46,020 nucleotides of DNA from the NCBI GenBank assembly GCA_003223255.1, contig QHYJ01000188.1:1-46020 (forward strand), in the 5' to 3' direction. Each line of letters begins with the position of its first letter. The stretch's first letter is position 1. Shown in pieces: positions 26,244 through 34,188 of the stretch. Position numbers and translations under genes: made by a program. This DNA is from Acidobacteriota bacterium. Lineage in GTDB: Bacteria; Acidobacteriota; Terriglobia; Acidiferrales; UBA7541. A model generated the notes under the pieces. It did no database searches. It saw nothing but the letters and a program-made list of their open reading frames with translations, and was not told where the DNA came from.

Positions 26244-28400
26244 ATGAAAGTTGTCTATAACTGGCTCAAGGACTTCGTCGGCGTCACCGCGCCGCCCCAG
26301 GAGCTTGCCTCGCGCCTCGCGCTTTCCGGCACAAACATCGCGGGCGTCGAGAACGGCGCGCACGGCGCGGTGCTTGACGCCGAAGTCGGTTCCAATCGCC
26401 CCGACTGCCTCGGTCATTACGGGATCGCGCGGGAAGTGGGCGCCATTTACAAGCTGCCGCTGAAGCACGTCTCACCAAAGCCACCGGAGAGCGCCGCCAA
26501 GGCCAGTGATGCCATCAAGGTCGAAATTCAGGCTCCAGAGCTTTGCGGCCGCTTTACCGCGCGCGTGGTTCGCGACGTCAAAATTGAGCCCTCCCCGAAA
26601 TGGCTGAAGGACCGCCTCGAAGCTTCCGGGGTGGCCAGCATCAGTAATGTTGTGGACATTTCCAACTACGTCATGCTCGAGCTGGGCCACGCGATCCACG
26701 CTTTCGATTACGACAAAGTGCGCGATCATAAGATTGTTGTCCGCCAGTCGAAACCCAAGGAACAAATCCGCACTCTCGACGGTGTTGAGCGCCAGCTCGA
26801 TCCAGGCATTTGTATGATTTGCGATGGTGACGGCTCGCGCGCCATCGGCATCGGCGGAATTATGGGCGGCGCGGAAACAGAAATCTCCTTCTCGACAAAA
26901 AACGTTTTGATCGAGTGCGCCTGGTTCGAACCTGTGCCCATTCGGCGCGCGGCCCGCTTTCTGAAATTGCACACGGAGGCTTCCACGCGCTTCGGCCGCG
27001 GCGCCGACCTGGAAATGGCCGAGCTGGCTTCGCGGCGTTGCGCGGAGCTGATTCTCGAGCTTGCCGGCGGAGAATTGCTTGCCGGCGTCGCAGATGTCTA
27101 CCCCGGCAAGCGCGCGCCAAAGAAGATCCAGCTCACTCGCAAAGAACTGCTTCGCGTCATGGGGGCGGACGTTCCCGACAAGCAAATCGAAGCCAGCCTT
27201 ACCGCCCTGGGCTTCGCCTCCGTTCGCATCGACCACAATCGTGGCGCGGAAGGCTCGCTGCTCGCCACGTGGGAGTGCACGCAGCCTTCCTGGCGCGGCG
27301 AAGTCGAGCGCGAAATCGACTTGATCGAGGAGGTCGCGCGCATTTACGGCCTCGACAAATTTCCTCCCCGCCTGCCCGCCGCACGCCAGGGGGCGGCGCG
27401 CCTGCCGCATCACGAAGCAGAAACGCGTTTGCGCGAACGCCTCGTCGGCTTGGGCTACCGCGAAATCGTCACCACTCCGCACGTTGCGGAGGAGCGCGAC
27501 GCGCTGTTTCGTCCCGCGGGAGTTTCGCCTGCTCGCCTCGCGAATCCGCTTTCCGAAGAAGCTGGTGTGCTGAAGTCCACCGGAATTGTCACCATGGCTG
27601 CCGCTCTGGAATGGAACCTCAACCACGGCCAGCGCAACGCGCGCCTGTTCGAAATCGGCCGGCATTATCGGCTCGAAGGAAATCAGTCTATCGAAACAAG
27701 CGTGCTTACTATCGGCGGGACCGGCGAAGCCCGCGAAAAGGGCCTTTACGACTCCGGGCGTGAATTTTCCTTCGCCGACCTTAAAGGCGATCTTGATGCT
27801 GTCGGTGAACTTGCTGGTGGTCTTTGCTGGAGCGCTGACTCGAGCAGAGATGGAGCCCATGCCGCCCCGACCTGGCTCCATGCCGCGCGCCGCGCCCAAG
27901 TTTCTCTTGACCTCGCCCCAACCGGAGGGCAGGACTCCTTTTTTGATAGGCAAGGAGGTGCAGCCTTCCTTGGCGAAGCTGGCGAACTCGCGCGGCGTGT
28001 CGCTGACCGGCTCAAGCTTCGCCAAGCGATCTTTCTCGCCGAGTTGGGACTGGACCCGCTATATGCCGCGATCGAGGCCCTGAAAAACTCCCGCCGCTAT
28101 CAGCCGCTTCCGCGCTTCCCGGCCGTGGAGCGCGATTTCTCGTTGCTGCTCGCCGACGGAATCACGTTCGCGCAGATTTCCGAATCGATTCGCTCGCTCG
28201 GCATCCCAGAAATCGGTGCCATCGAAGCCGTCGACCTTTTCCGTGGGAAGAATGTTCCGGCAGGAAAATACTCCCTGCTCATTCGGGTAACCTTCCAGAG
28301 CCGCGAAGCCACGCTGATGGACGCGCAGGTCAATCACTTCGCTGGAAAGATCATTTCCATCCTGGAGCACCGCCATGGAGCCCAGCTCCGCGCCAGCTGA
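26244..28400 (+). CDS. pheT: phenylalanyl-tRNA synthetase beta subunit (short form)
   Basis: A 718-residue subunit that completes the alpha2-beta2 enzyme. After the N-terminal MKVVYNWLKDFVGV it goes straight to VLDAEVGSNRPDCLGHYGIAREVGAIY, so the EMAP/tRNA-binding OB domain found at about 40-150 in E. coli is absent. The B3/B4 editing domain (SISNVVDISNYVMLELGHAIHAFDYDK, IGIGGIMGG), B5 domain (IQLTRKELLRVMGADV), catalytic-like core and C-terminal FDX-ACB anticodon domain (LPRFPAVERDFSLLL) are intact. Editing of misactivated tyrosine is expected. Confidence 0.95.
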   Translation: MKVVYNWLKDFVGVTAPPQELASRLALSGTNIAGVENGAHGAVLDAEVGSNRPDCLGHYGIAREVGAIYKLPLKHVSPKPPESAAKASDAIKVEIQAPELCGRFTARVVRDVKIEPSPKWLKDRLEASGVASISNVVDISNYVMLELGHAIHAFDYDKVRDHKIVVRQSKPKEQIRTLDGVERQLDPGICMICDGDGSRAIGIGGIMGGAETEISFSTKNVLIECAWFEPVPIRRAARFLKLHTEASTRFGRGADLEMAELASRRCAELILELAGGELLAGVADVYPGKRAPKKIQLTRKELLRVMGADVPDKQIEASLTALGFASVRIDHNRGAEGSLLATWECTQPSWRGEVEREIDLIEEVARIYGLDKFPPRLPAARQGAARLPHHEAETRLRERLVGLGYREIVTTPHVAEERDALFRPAGVSPARLANPLSEEAGVLKSTGIVTMAAALEWNLNHGQRNARLFEIGRHYRLEGNQSIETSVLTIGGTGEAREKGLYDSGREFSFADLKGDLDAVGELAGGLCWSADSSRDGAHAAPTWLHAARRAQVSLDLAPTGGQDSFFDRQGGAAFLGEAGELARRVADRLKLRQAIFLAELGLDPLYAAIEALKNSRRYQPLPRFPAVERDFSLLLADGITFAQISESIRSLGIPEIGAIEAVDLFRGKNVPAGKYSLLIRVTFQSREATLMDAQVNHFAGKIISILEHRHGAQLRAS

Positions 28401-28425
28401 ATGCGCATTTCGCAAAGCACGCCCT

Positions 28426-28464
28426 TGATTCTCACGCCTGGCGAAGCGAGGAATCAGCTTTTTT
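28426..28464 (+). terminator. candidate Rho-independent terminator after pheT
   Basis: TGATTCTC (28426-28433) pairs with GAGGAATCA (28448-28456) with one bulge, followed within 2 bases by a run of six T (28459-28464). It is 26 bp after the pheT stop and before zapA. The loop contains GGCGAAGCG, the same core as the dispersed repeats, so the terminator may be built from such an element. Confidence 0.5.
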
Positions 28465-28527
28465 CCCGTCCGGCAAACACAGGATATTGACGCTGCAAGA
28501 AAACCTCCAAGCGGCGTCTGCGTGAGT

Positions 28528-28533
28528 TACAAT
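28528..28533 (+). promoter_or_regulatory. candidate -10 element of zapA
   Basis: TACAAT lies 8 bases before the zapA ATG, so a transcript would start within a few bases of the start codon and be leaderless. I see no good -35 at proper spacing, hence low confidence. Confidence 0.3.
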
Positions 28534-28541
28534 TCCGCACC

Positions 28542-28832
28542 ATGAGCGCTCCGGTCAAAGTCCAAATCTTTGGGCAGATTTACTCCATCCGCGGAGAACT
28601 GGAAGAAAAGTACGTCCAGAAGCTCGCTAAGTTCGTGGATGAAAAAATGCACGCCATCGCGGAAGCCACTGGAATTGTCGAAACCCAGAAACTTGCCGTG
28701 CTCGCGGCGCTGGCCATTGCGGACGAGCTTCACAGCCTGAAAACCGAGATCACCGACGAGGAAGAATTGCTCCGCGAGCAGGCCGAGCGCTGCCTCACCC
28801 TCGTCGAACGCGCCCTCAAGCAAACCGCCTAA
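28542..28832 (+). CDS. zapA: cell division protein ZapA
   Basis: A 96-residue protein that bundles FtsZ filaments at mid-cell. VKVQIFGQIYSIRGELEEKYVQKLAKFVDEKMHAIAEATGIVETQKLAVLAALAIADEL is the ZapA domain: a short beta hairpin, then a long helix ending in a coiled coil (ELHSLKTEITDEEELL). The length is normal. Its place next to pheT is common in bacteria. A 6S RNA often follows zapA, but the 81-bp gap here is too short. Confidence 0.9.
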   Translation: MSAPVKVQIFGQIYSIRGELEEKYVQKLAKFVDEKMHAIAEATGIVETQKLAVLAALAIADELHSLKTEITDEEELLREQAERCLTLVERALKQTA

Positions 28833-28863
28833 AATTATCTTCATTTTGGGCCGCTCGCCCCGC

Positions 28864-28886
28864 ACGCACGTGCGTCCAAGTATAAT
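28864..28886 (+). promoter_or_regulatory. 12-bp palindrome and -10 box before the aldo/keto reductase
   Basis: A perfect palindrome ACGCACGTGCGT (28864-28875) ends 5 bases before a consensus -10 TATAAT (28881-28886). GGGAG (28901-28905) provides the ribosome-binding site. The palindrome fills the -10/-35 spacer, where a repressor dimer would block transcription. No -35 is recognisable, as for an activator-dependent or extended promoter. The operator role is inference. Confidence 0.45.
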
Positions 28887-28913
28887 GTCCGTTCGACCTC
28901 GGGAGACTGCATC

Positions 28914-29909
28914 ATGCGCTACCGCCGCTTCGGGCGCACCGGATGGAACGTCAGCGAGATTGGCTATGGCATGTGGGGCATGGCTGGCTGGACCGGCTCC
29001 GACGATAAAGAATCGCTCGATTCGCTGCAGCGCGCCATCGATCTCGGCTGCAATTTCTTCGATACCGCCTGGGCCTATGGTGATGGCCGCAGTGAAGAAC
29101 TGCTGGGCAAAACTCTTCATGCTAACAAGCATAACTCCGCGGCAGGCGGGCCCGATAAGAAGCTCTACGTCGCTACGAAAGTTCCGCCGAAGAACCGCCG
29201 CTGGCCTGCGCGCCCTGATTTTTCTCTCGACGACAGCTATCCGCCCGACTACATCTTCGAGTATGTCGACAAGAGCCTCAAAAACCTCGGGGTCGAAACT
29301 CTCGACCTCATTCAGCTTCATACCTGGGAAGATGTCTGGCTCGACGATGAGCGCATTTCGCACGCGCTCGAAAAGTTGCGCAACAGCGGCAAGGTGCGCG
29401 CCGTCGGCCTCAGCCTCAATCGCTGGGAACCCGCCAACGGCATCCGTGCCGTCCACACCGGCCGTATCGACGCAGTTCAGGTTATCTACAACATCTTCGA
29501 CCAGAATCCCGAAGACGAGCTCTTTCCTGCGTGCCGCGAAAAAGATGTCGCGGTCATCGCCCGCGTTCCTTTCGACGAAGGCTCCCTCACGGGTACGCTC
29601 ACGCTCAATAGCACCTGGCCCAAAAGCGACTGGCGCAGCACCTACTTCGTCCCAGAGAATCTCAAAGCCAGCGTCGAGCGCGCGGACGCTCTCAAGCCGC
29701 TTCTACCTGAGGGCATGGCCATGCCCGAAATGGCGCTGCGCTTCATCCTGAATAACTCCGACGTGCACACCACCATCCCCGGGATGCGCAAACGCAAAAA
29801 CGTTGAATCCAACCTCGCTGCCAGTGACAAAGGCCCCCTGCCTGCTGACCTTCACGCGCAGCTCCGTCCCCACCGCTGGGTTCGCACTCCGACCAAGTGG
29901 AGCCAGTGA
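28914..29909 (+). CDS. aldo/keto reductase
   Basis: A 331-residue NADPH-dependent (beta/alpha)8 oxidoreductase. MRYRRFGRTGWNVSEIGYGMWGM is the standard N-terminus; Asp50 and Tyr55 in FFDTAWAYGDGRSEELLGKTL and the Lys in LYVATKVPP are catalytic; DLIQLHTWEDVW carries the His. The C-terminal SDVHTTIPGMRKRKNVESNLAA binds NADPH phosphate. It belongs to the YajO/Tas-like AKR groups with no cysteine cluster. The substrate is unknown. It is the first gene after the translation block, with its own promoter. Confidence 0.92.
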   Translation: MRYRRFGRTGWNVSEIGYGMWGMAGWTGSDDKESLDSLQRAIDLGCNFFDTAWAYGDGRSEELLGKTLHANKHNSAAGGPDKKLYVATKVPPKNRRWPARPDFSLDDSYPPDYIFEYVDKSLKNLGVETLDLIQLHTWEDVWLDDERISHALEKLRNSGKVRAVGLSLNRWEPANGIRAVHTGRIDAVQVIYNIFDQNPEDELFPACREKDVAVIARVPFDEGSLTGTLTLNSTWPKSDWRSTYFVPENLKASVERADALKPLLPEGMAMPEMALRFILNNSDVHTTIPGMRKRKNVESNLAASDKGPLPADLHAQLRPHRWVRTPTKWSQ

Positions 29910-29921
29910 AAAAACGAAGCT

Positions 29922-30596
29922 ATGCGTAAACGACTCGAGGACAACAGGCGGAAAGCGGCTAACGCGATGACTGCGAAAATGAACAAAAAAAGTTTGTGGT
30001 TGATCTTTTTGGCCGGCGCCGCGGCAGCGATCTTTGCGTCGCAGGCAAGGGGGAACGCTGCCGAGGAGATCAAGCGGCTTGCCGCGCTGATGCAATGGAA
30101 GCCAGGCATGGTTGTAGCGGACATCGGAGCGGGAGACGGGAGCTATTCGTTTGCGGCGGTGGAACACGTGGGGGCCGCCGGCAAAGTGTATGCCACGGAG
30201 ATTGACGCGAAGAAACTGGAAGACCTTCGGGCCGAGGTGTCGAAGCGCAAGCTCCAAAACGTGGTCGTGGTGGAAAGCAAAGAGGCCGACACGAATTTGC
30301 CCACTGCTTGCTGCGACGCGATTTTTCTGCGCCGCGTGTACCATCATCTGACGAAACCAGCAGAATTCGATGCGAACATTGTGCGGTCGCTGAAGCCAGG
30401 CGGTTGGCTGGCGATTATTGATTTTCCCCCGCGCTCCGGCCTGGAGCCGGTCGAAGGCGTCCCTAGCAACCGCGGCGGGCACGGCGTCCCGCAAAAGATC
30501 ATGATCGAGGAGCTGACCGCGGCGGGCCTGCAAATGAGAAAAACTGTGAACGACTGGCCCGACGACGATTACTGCGTATTTTTCGTCAAGAAGTGA
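29922..30596 (+). CDS. exported or membrane-anchored SAM-dependent methyltransferase
   Basis: A 224-residue protein with an N-terminal hydrophobic signal or anchor (SLWLIFLAGAAAAIFASQARG, about 24-44) and a methyltransferase domain: motif I VVADIGAGDGSYSFAAVEHVG (about 64-84), VYATEID, then FLRRVYHHLTKPAEF (about 134-148) and LKPGGWLAIIDFPPRSG. Acidobacterial genomes often carry such periplasm-directed methyltransferase-like proteins; the substrate is unknown. ATGs at 29967 or 29979 would give a better signal peptide (MNKKSLW...), so the start is uncertain. It follows the aldo/keto reductase by 12 bp. Confidence 0.8.
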   Translation: MRKRLEDNRRKAANAMTAKMNKKSLWLIFLAGAAAAIFASQARGNAAEEIKRLAALMQWKPGMVVADIGAGDGSYSFAAVEHVGAAGKVYATEIDAKKLEDLRAEVSKRKLQNVVVVESKEADTNLPTACCDAIFLRRVYHHLTKPAEFDANIVRSLKPGGWLAIIDFPPRSGLEPVEGVPSNRGGHGVPQKIMIEELTAAGLQMRKTVNDWPDDDYCVFFVKK

Positions 30597-30663
30597 GAAG
30601 CCAATCTCACGCGCCGCATGCCCACTCCAGCGTTACACACATTAGGCGACGCGACCCTGAGTA

Positions 30664-31524
30664 TCAACGCGCAGCGCCGGCTTTGCGGATGTAGATGCCA
30701 CCGTTGAAATTGGTGAACTGATATTCGGGGCCGCCGCCGTTGATGGTGCCGTGGACGGCTTTGTCAATCTGAACGCGATATTTGCCTCCATGCCCGCGGT
30801 CATCTTCAACGATTTGCTGCGCCTGCGCGCTCTGCATTTGAACGTCGAAATCGGTGAGAATCTCGCCGCGATCCGACTTCAGGCTGAGGTTGGCCTTCAA
30901 GTCGGCAGGAAAAGTGACGTCGATGTCGCCGTTCAAAGAGCTGAAGGCCATGGGCTTCTGATTGACATGCGTGAAGGTGGCCAAAAGACGGCCGTTCAGG
31001 GCATGCGCGACGGCGCTCCCGGAAACGTTGTTGAGGGTGACGGAGCCGTTGACGTCGTTGACGTCTAATTCACCGTCCACACCGGTCACCACGATGTTCC
31101 CATCGTTCACGGCGCTCAGCTTCAGAGACGTGTGCACAGGAACGGAAATCGTGAGGTCGATGGGCCGCGCAAAGGAATCAGTGCTGATGTGCACTTCGTT
31201 GTTTTCCGCCTCGACGGAAAGACCGGTGGACGAAACGGTTATACGCCTCATATTGGATTCCGAGCGCGCGGATTCGCGCTCATGGTTGCGGGCACGCGCC
31301 TCAACGATGACTTCCTTGCCGTCGTAGGCCTTGACGGTGATGCCCCCGTTGATCAGGCTGGCTTTCACCAACGCTGGCCGTGAGGGATCGGTAAGAGTGA
31401 CGGCGACCCGGTCTGGGCCCGATGACTCCTGTGCCTGCGCGCGTGCGGGGACGGCGACGAGGGCAACACTAGAAATGAAAGCAGCTACAACGAGGGTTGG
31501 GAACCGCTGAGTCTGGTTATTCAT
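30664..31524 (-). CDS. exported DUF4097-type beta-repeat protein
   Basis: A 286-residue exported protein. A signal peptide (about 5-30, cleavage after ARAQA) precedes a DUF4097 (putative adhesin-like) domain made of short beta-strands that repeat a pattern: VNDGNIVVTGVDGELDVNDVNGSVTLNNVSGSAVAHALNG, consistent with a beta-helix or solenoid. The end is GGPEYQFTNFNGGIYIRK. I chose ATG 31524, which overlaps the preceding stop (ATGAATAA), so translation is coupled. It is the last gene of the sigma/anti-sigma operon and a paralogue of the gene before it. DUF4097 function is unknown. Confidence 0.82.
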   Translation of the reverse strand: MNNQTQRFPTLVVAAFISSVALVAVPARAQAQESSGPDRVAVTLTDPSRPALVKASLINGGITVKAYDGKEVIVEARARNHERESARSESNMRRITVSSTGLSVEAENNEVHISTDSFARPIDLTISVPVHTSLKLSAVNDGNIVVTGVDGELDVNDVNGSVTLNNVSGSAVAHALNGRLLATFTHVNQKPMAFSSLNGDIDVTFPADLKANLSLKSDRGEILTDFDVQMQSAQAQQIVEDDRGHGGKYRVQIDKAVHGTINGGGPEYQFTNFNGGIYIRKAGAAR

Positions 31525-32506
31525 GGTTTTCGAGAATACGAATGTCTCCATTTAGATTTTCTACCTGGATCTCCGGCCCGCCGGAATTGACGCGCACGCC
31601 GGTATAGCGAGCCGCGCGAAAGATGACTTTCGCGCCATGATGCTCTTCCAGAAGAGCGTGCACGGGCAAAGCCGTGACAGGAAAATCGCTGTAGATGCCG
31701 CCGTTGAACGTCTTGAAGCGGAAATCGGCGGCAAGACCTTGCACGAAACGCAACTCCACGGCGCCATTGACGGTGCGGAATTCGGAGTTCTCACGGGGAT
31801 TCTGGCGGAAGGAAACTTTGACGGGACCGTTGACCGTGTGCGCGGACCCGGAGCCGGCAACGTTGTCCATTTCGACGTCGCCATTGACGTTGCGGACAAG
31901 AAAAGTCCCGTGGATATCGCGCACGACGACGCGACCTTCGTTGACGGTCTTCACTTTGATATCGATGTCGCGGGGAACGCGGAGTTGGAAGTCCATCTTG
32001 ACGACGTAGCCTTCGAATTCGCGGTGGCCGCACCCATCGTCGCAATGGCAGCGAAACGGACCATTGACGTAAAGCTTCAGAGAGCCTTGTTGCTCGGTGA
32101 TATCGAGCGTAACTTCTTTGCGGGCCTGCTCCAGCTTGTCTTTGGATTCCGCGCGAATGGATTTGTTGACCGTGAGTTGCGCTTGGTCGGAATTTGTGCC
32201 CACGACCTCAATGGAACCCCAGACGTTGTCGACTTCCAAAGAGCGATGCTGGACGCCGGCCATGGAAAACGATTTCTGAATGGTCTCTTGCTCCTGCACC
32301 GGCAGGTGGCCATCGGATTCGTCAAGAGAAATTGGGAATACAGATGGAAGATGAAGCTCCAGAGGAAGAGGTCCAGAGAAATTCATTATCGGTCGCGGGA
32401 TCGGCACCGGTTGCGGGACGGGCACAGCGGTTATGTACTGAGCGGGCAAAGAAACCGGAAGCAGACTGCAGAGTATTCCCATCATTAAAAGGCGCTTCCT
32501 TCGCAT
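31517..32506 (-). CDS. exported DUF4097-type beta-repeat protein
   Basis: A 329-residue exported protein with a signal peptide (MRRKRLLMMGILCSLLPVSLPAQ) and a proline-rich segment (VPVPQPVPIPRP), then a DUF4097-like solenoid with repeats such as VVRDIHGTFLVRNVNGDVEMDNVAGSGSAHTVNG and FNGGIYSDF. It has an extra CHCDDGCGH insert with cysteines and histidines near 155-165 that could bind metal or form disulfides. ATG 32506 is preceded by AAGGAGG. It lies 12 bp after the anti-sigma gene and overlaps the next paralogue by 8 bp. Confidence 0.82.
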   Translation of the reverse strand: MRRKRLLMMGILCSLLPVSLPAQYITAVPVPQPVPIPRPIMNFSGPLPLELHLPSVFPISLDESDGHLPVQEQETIQKSFSMAGVQHRSLEVDNVWGSIEVVGTNSDQAQLTVNKSIRAESKDKLEQARKEVTLDITEQQGSLKLYVNGPFRCHCDDGCGHREFEGYVVKMDFQLRVPRDIDIKVKTVNEGRVVVRDIHGTFLVRNVNGDVEMDNVAGSGSAHTVNGPVKVSFRQNPRENSEFRTVNGAVELRFVQGLAADFRFKTFNGGIYSDFPVTALPVHALLEEHHGAKVIFRAARYTGVRVNSGGPEIQVENLNGDIRILENHE

Positions 32507-32517
32507 GGTTTCCTCCT

Positions 32518-33324
32518 TCAATTCAGTTTGCTGATGGCCCGATCGGCGCGCTGGCGCACGGCGGGATTGAGATTCGGGGATTGGCGAAGTTTTTCCAGAT
32601 GCGGCCTGGCGTCGCGATCGTGCCATTCCACCAGCTGATCGATCAGCGCCACTTGCACCAGTGGGGATTGCTGCTCCTGCAAGGCGCTCACCACGCTGCT
32701 GCGCACTTGCGGTTGCGCGGAGTGGCGGCTGAGAGCATCGAGCGCGGCCAGGCGCACGTCCACGCTTGGGTCGTAGCGCAGCGTGTGAAGAAGAGCCGAA
32801 AGCACTCTGGGATCGAGCTGCTGGTCGCGAGTGCTCCAGGTCACGCCTTCGAGTCGCGCACTGGCGGATTGCTGCTGCAACATGGATAGCACGACCAATT
32901 GCTTCATGTTTGCGAGCTCGGATTGCATCGCAGCCAAGTCCGGGGAAGGGGGCTTAGGACCAGCCAGGCGAAGGCCGGCGAAAATGCCGATGGCGAGCAG
33001 CGCAGCGCTCCACGCCGCAGCGCCGAGCGGCGAACGCAACCAATGGAACACGTTCCAGGAAGAAAAGCGTTTTCTCCATTGCGAGTTGTGCGCAGGCTGA
33101 TTCGAGCGACCCGCTTGATATGCCTGCAGCACGGCTTCAAAACGCGCGCGAGACGCAGGACCCGGCTGCTCGACGGGAAGAAGCGAAAGCTTCTGCCAGA
33201 TGGCTACTTCTTCGGAGCAGTCCGCGCACTGTTCCAGGTGCGTTTCGACGGTGCGCCGTTGGTCGGGGCTCAAGCTCCCTTGCAGATAGTCTGGCAAGAG
33301 TTCGGAGATTTGTTCACACTTCAT
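32518..33324 (-). CDS. anti-sigma factor with zinc-finger and HEAT-like repeats
   Basis: A 268-residue membrane protein. The N-terminal zf-HC2 anti-sigma domain has His29, Cys33 and Cys36 (HLEQCADC) plus Cys3 and should bind the partner sigma factor in the cytoplasm. One transmembrane helix lies at about 101-120. The extracytoplasmic part (about 170-268) carries HEAT-like repeats (RYDPSVDVRLAALDALSRHS, SPLVQVALIDQLVEW), an unusual sensor that suggests a protein or polymer ligand. It overlaps the sigma gene by 4 bp, the usual coupling of an ECF sigma with its inhibitor. Confidence 0.9.
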   Translation of the reverse strand: MKCEQISELLPDYLQGSLSPDQRRTVETHLEQCADCSEEVAIWQKLSLLPVEQPGPASRARFEAVLQAYQAGRSNQPAHNSQWRKRFSSWNVFHWLRSPLGAAAWSAALLAIGIFAGLRLAGPKPPSPDLAAMQSELANMKQLVVLSMLQQQSASARLEGVTWSTRDQQLDPRVLSALLHTLRYDPSVDVRLAALDALSRHSAQPQVRSSVVSALQEQQSPLVQVALIDQLVEWHDRDARPHLEKLRQSPNLNPAVRQRADRAISKLN

Positions 33325-33866
33325 GAGGCCGTGCCCTTGGTGAGCTGGTGAAAAGATTTGCGAAGCTCCTGCAAGGCGCGATGGATGCGCGTTCTGACGG
33401 TGTTGAGTTCGCAGCCGAGAAGCGCGGCAATTTCTTCGTACTTTAATTCCTGAAAGCGGCAGAGAAGCAGAATCTCTCTTTTGTCTTCCGGCAACATTCT
33501 GAGCGCGCGTCGCAAGAGCTCTACTTCCTGCTGTTCCTGCGCGGAGTCGGAAGGAACAACCGGCGGAAGCATCTCCGGCTCGAGAGCGGTCTGGCGCGGA
33601 AACTTGCGAAAGTGGTCCACACGGGCGTTACGCGCGATCTGATAAATCCAGGCGCGGAAAGGCGTTCCCGGGCGGTAGCTCTGGCGGTATTTCAGGATGC
33701 GGAGGAACACCTCCTGGACCAGGTCCTCGCTGAGCGTGCGGTCGCCGGTCAGCTTCGAATAAAAGTTGAAAAGAGGCGTTTGGTAGCGATCGAACAACAC
33801 GCCCAGCATTTCACCCGCGCCATCGCGCACTTGGAGCATCAGATCCTCGTCGGGAGCCAAAGTCAT
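33321..33866 (-). CDS. ECF-type RNA polymerase sigma factor
   Basis: A 181-residue RpoE-like sigma factor. Region 2 (LFDRYQTPLFNFYSKLTGDRTLSEDLVQEVFLRILKY, then FRAWIYQIARNARVDHFRK) binds the -10 and core polymerase. Region 4 (LRMLPEDKREILLLCRFQELKYEEIAALLGCELNTVRTRIHRALQELRK) reads the -35. A linker of about 30 residues joins them; there is no extra C-terminal domain. It is the first gene of the operon sigma/anti-sigma/DUF4097/DUF4097 and should drive that operon and perhaps the divergent genes. Confidence 0.94.
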   Translation of the reverse strand: MTLAPDEDLMLQVRDGAGEMLGVLFDRYQTPLFNFYSKLTGDRTLSEDLVQEVFLRILKYRQSYRPGTPFRAWIYQIARNARVDHFRKFPRQTALEPEMLPPVVPSDSAQEQQEVELLRRALRMLPEDKREILLLCRFQELKYEEIAALLGCELNTVRTRIHRALQELRKSFHQLTKGTAS

Positions 33867-34188
33867 TGCCGAATTATGGTCCTAAACGGCTGAACTTGCC
33901 CTTGCAAAGATAAATACCGAGGTTTGGGGAAAAGGTTCCATGGGGATCGGAGCAACCCGGGCTGGGGAGTGTGCAAGAAACGGCCGCGTCCTCGTTCTAA
34001 CCACGACGTAGCAGCCGAGAAAGCCGGACTCTTCGGCGAGACTTTTTCAATAGAGAAGCGGATTATGAAACGAGGACAACCTTCTTCGGCGAGAGCGTCA
34101 TCTCAACCAACAATCACGACACTTCGTCCCCCGGGTCGCCAGAAAAACCTATGGGCTCGCTATTCTCCAAGAGAAGAGGGCTAGGTGT
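33867..34188. promoter_or_regulatory. divergent promoter region with ECF-type site on the minus strand
   Basis: This 322-bp region separates the sigma operon from the divergent surface-protein genes. On the minus strand GGAACC (plus 33934-33939) is followed 16 bases later by GTAT (33914-33917), the layout of an ECF promoter, with a start about 42 nt before the sigma ATG. That would fit autoregulation. I found no equal match on the plus strand. Short ORFs inside have no recognisable content. Confidence 0.45.

Noticed and set aside
26472-28025. A 517-codon open frame on the minus strand across pheT
   Set aside because: Antisense to a complete PheT. Same explanation for the minus-strand frame 24180-25265 across pheS.
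28833-28913. 6S RNA gene, often found next to zapA
   Set aside because: Only 81 bp are free before the next gene, and no 6S-like fold is visible.
33924-34184. Short ORF between the sigma operon and the surface proteins
   Set aside because: No ribosome-binding site, no recognisable content, and it lies over the divergent promoter region.
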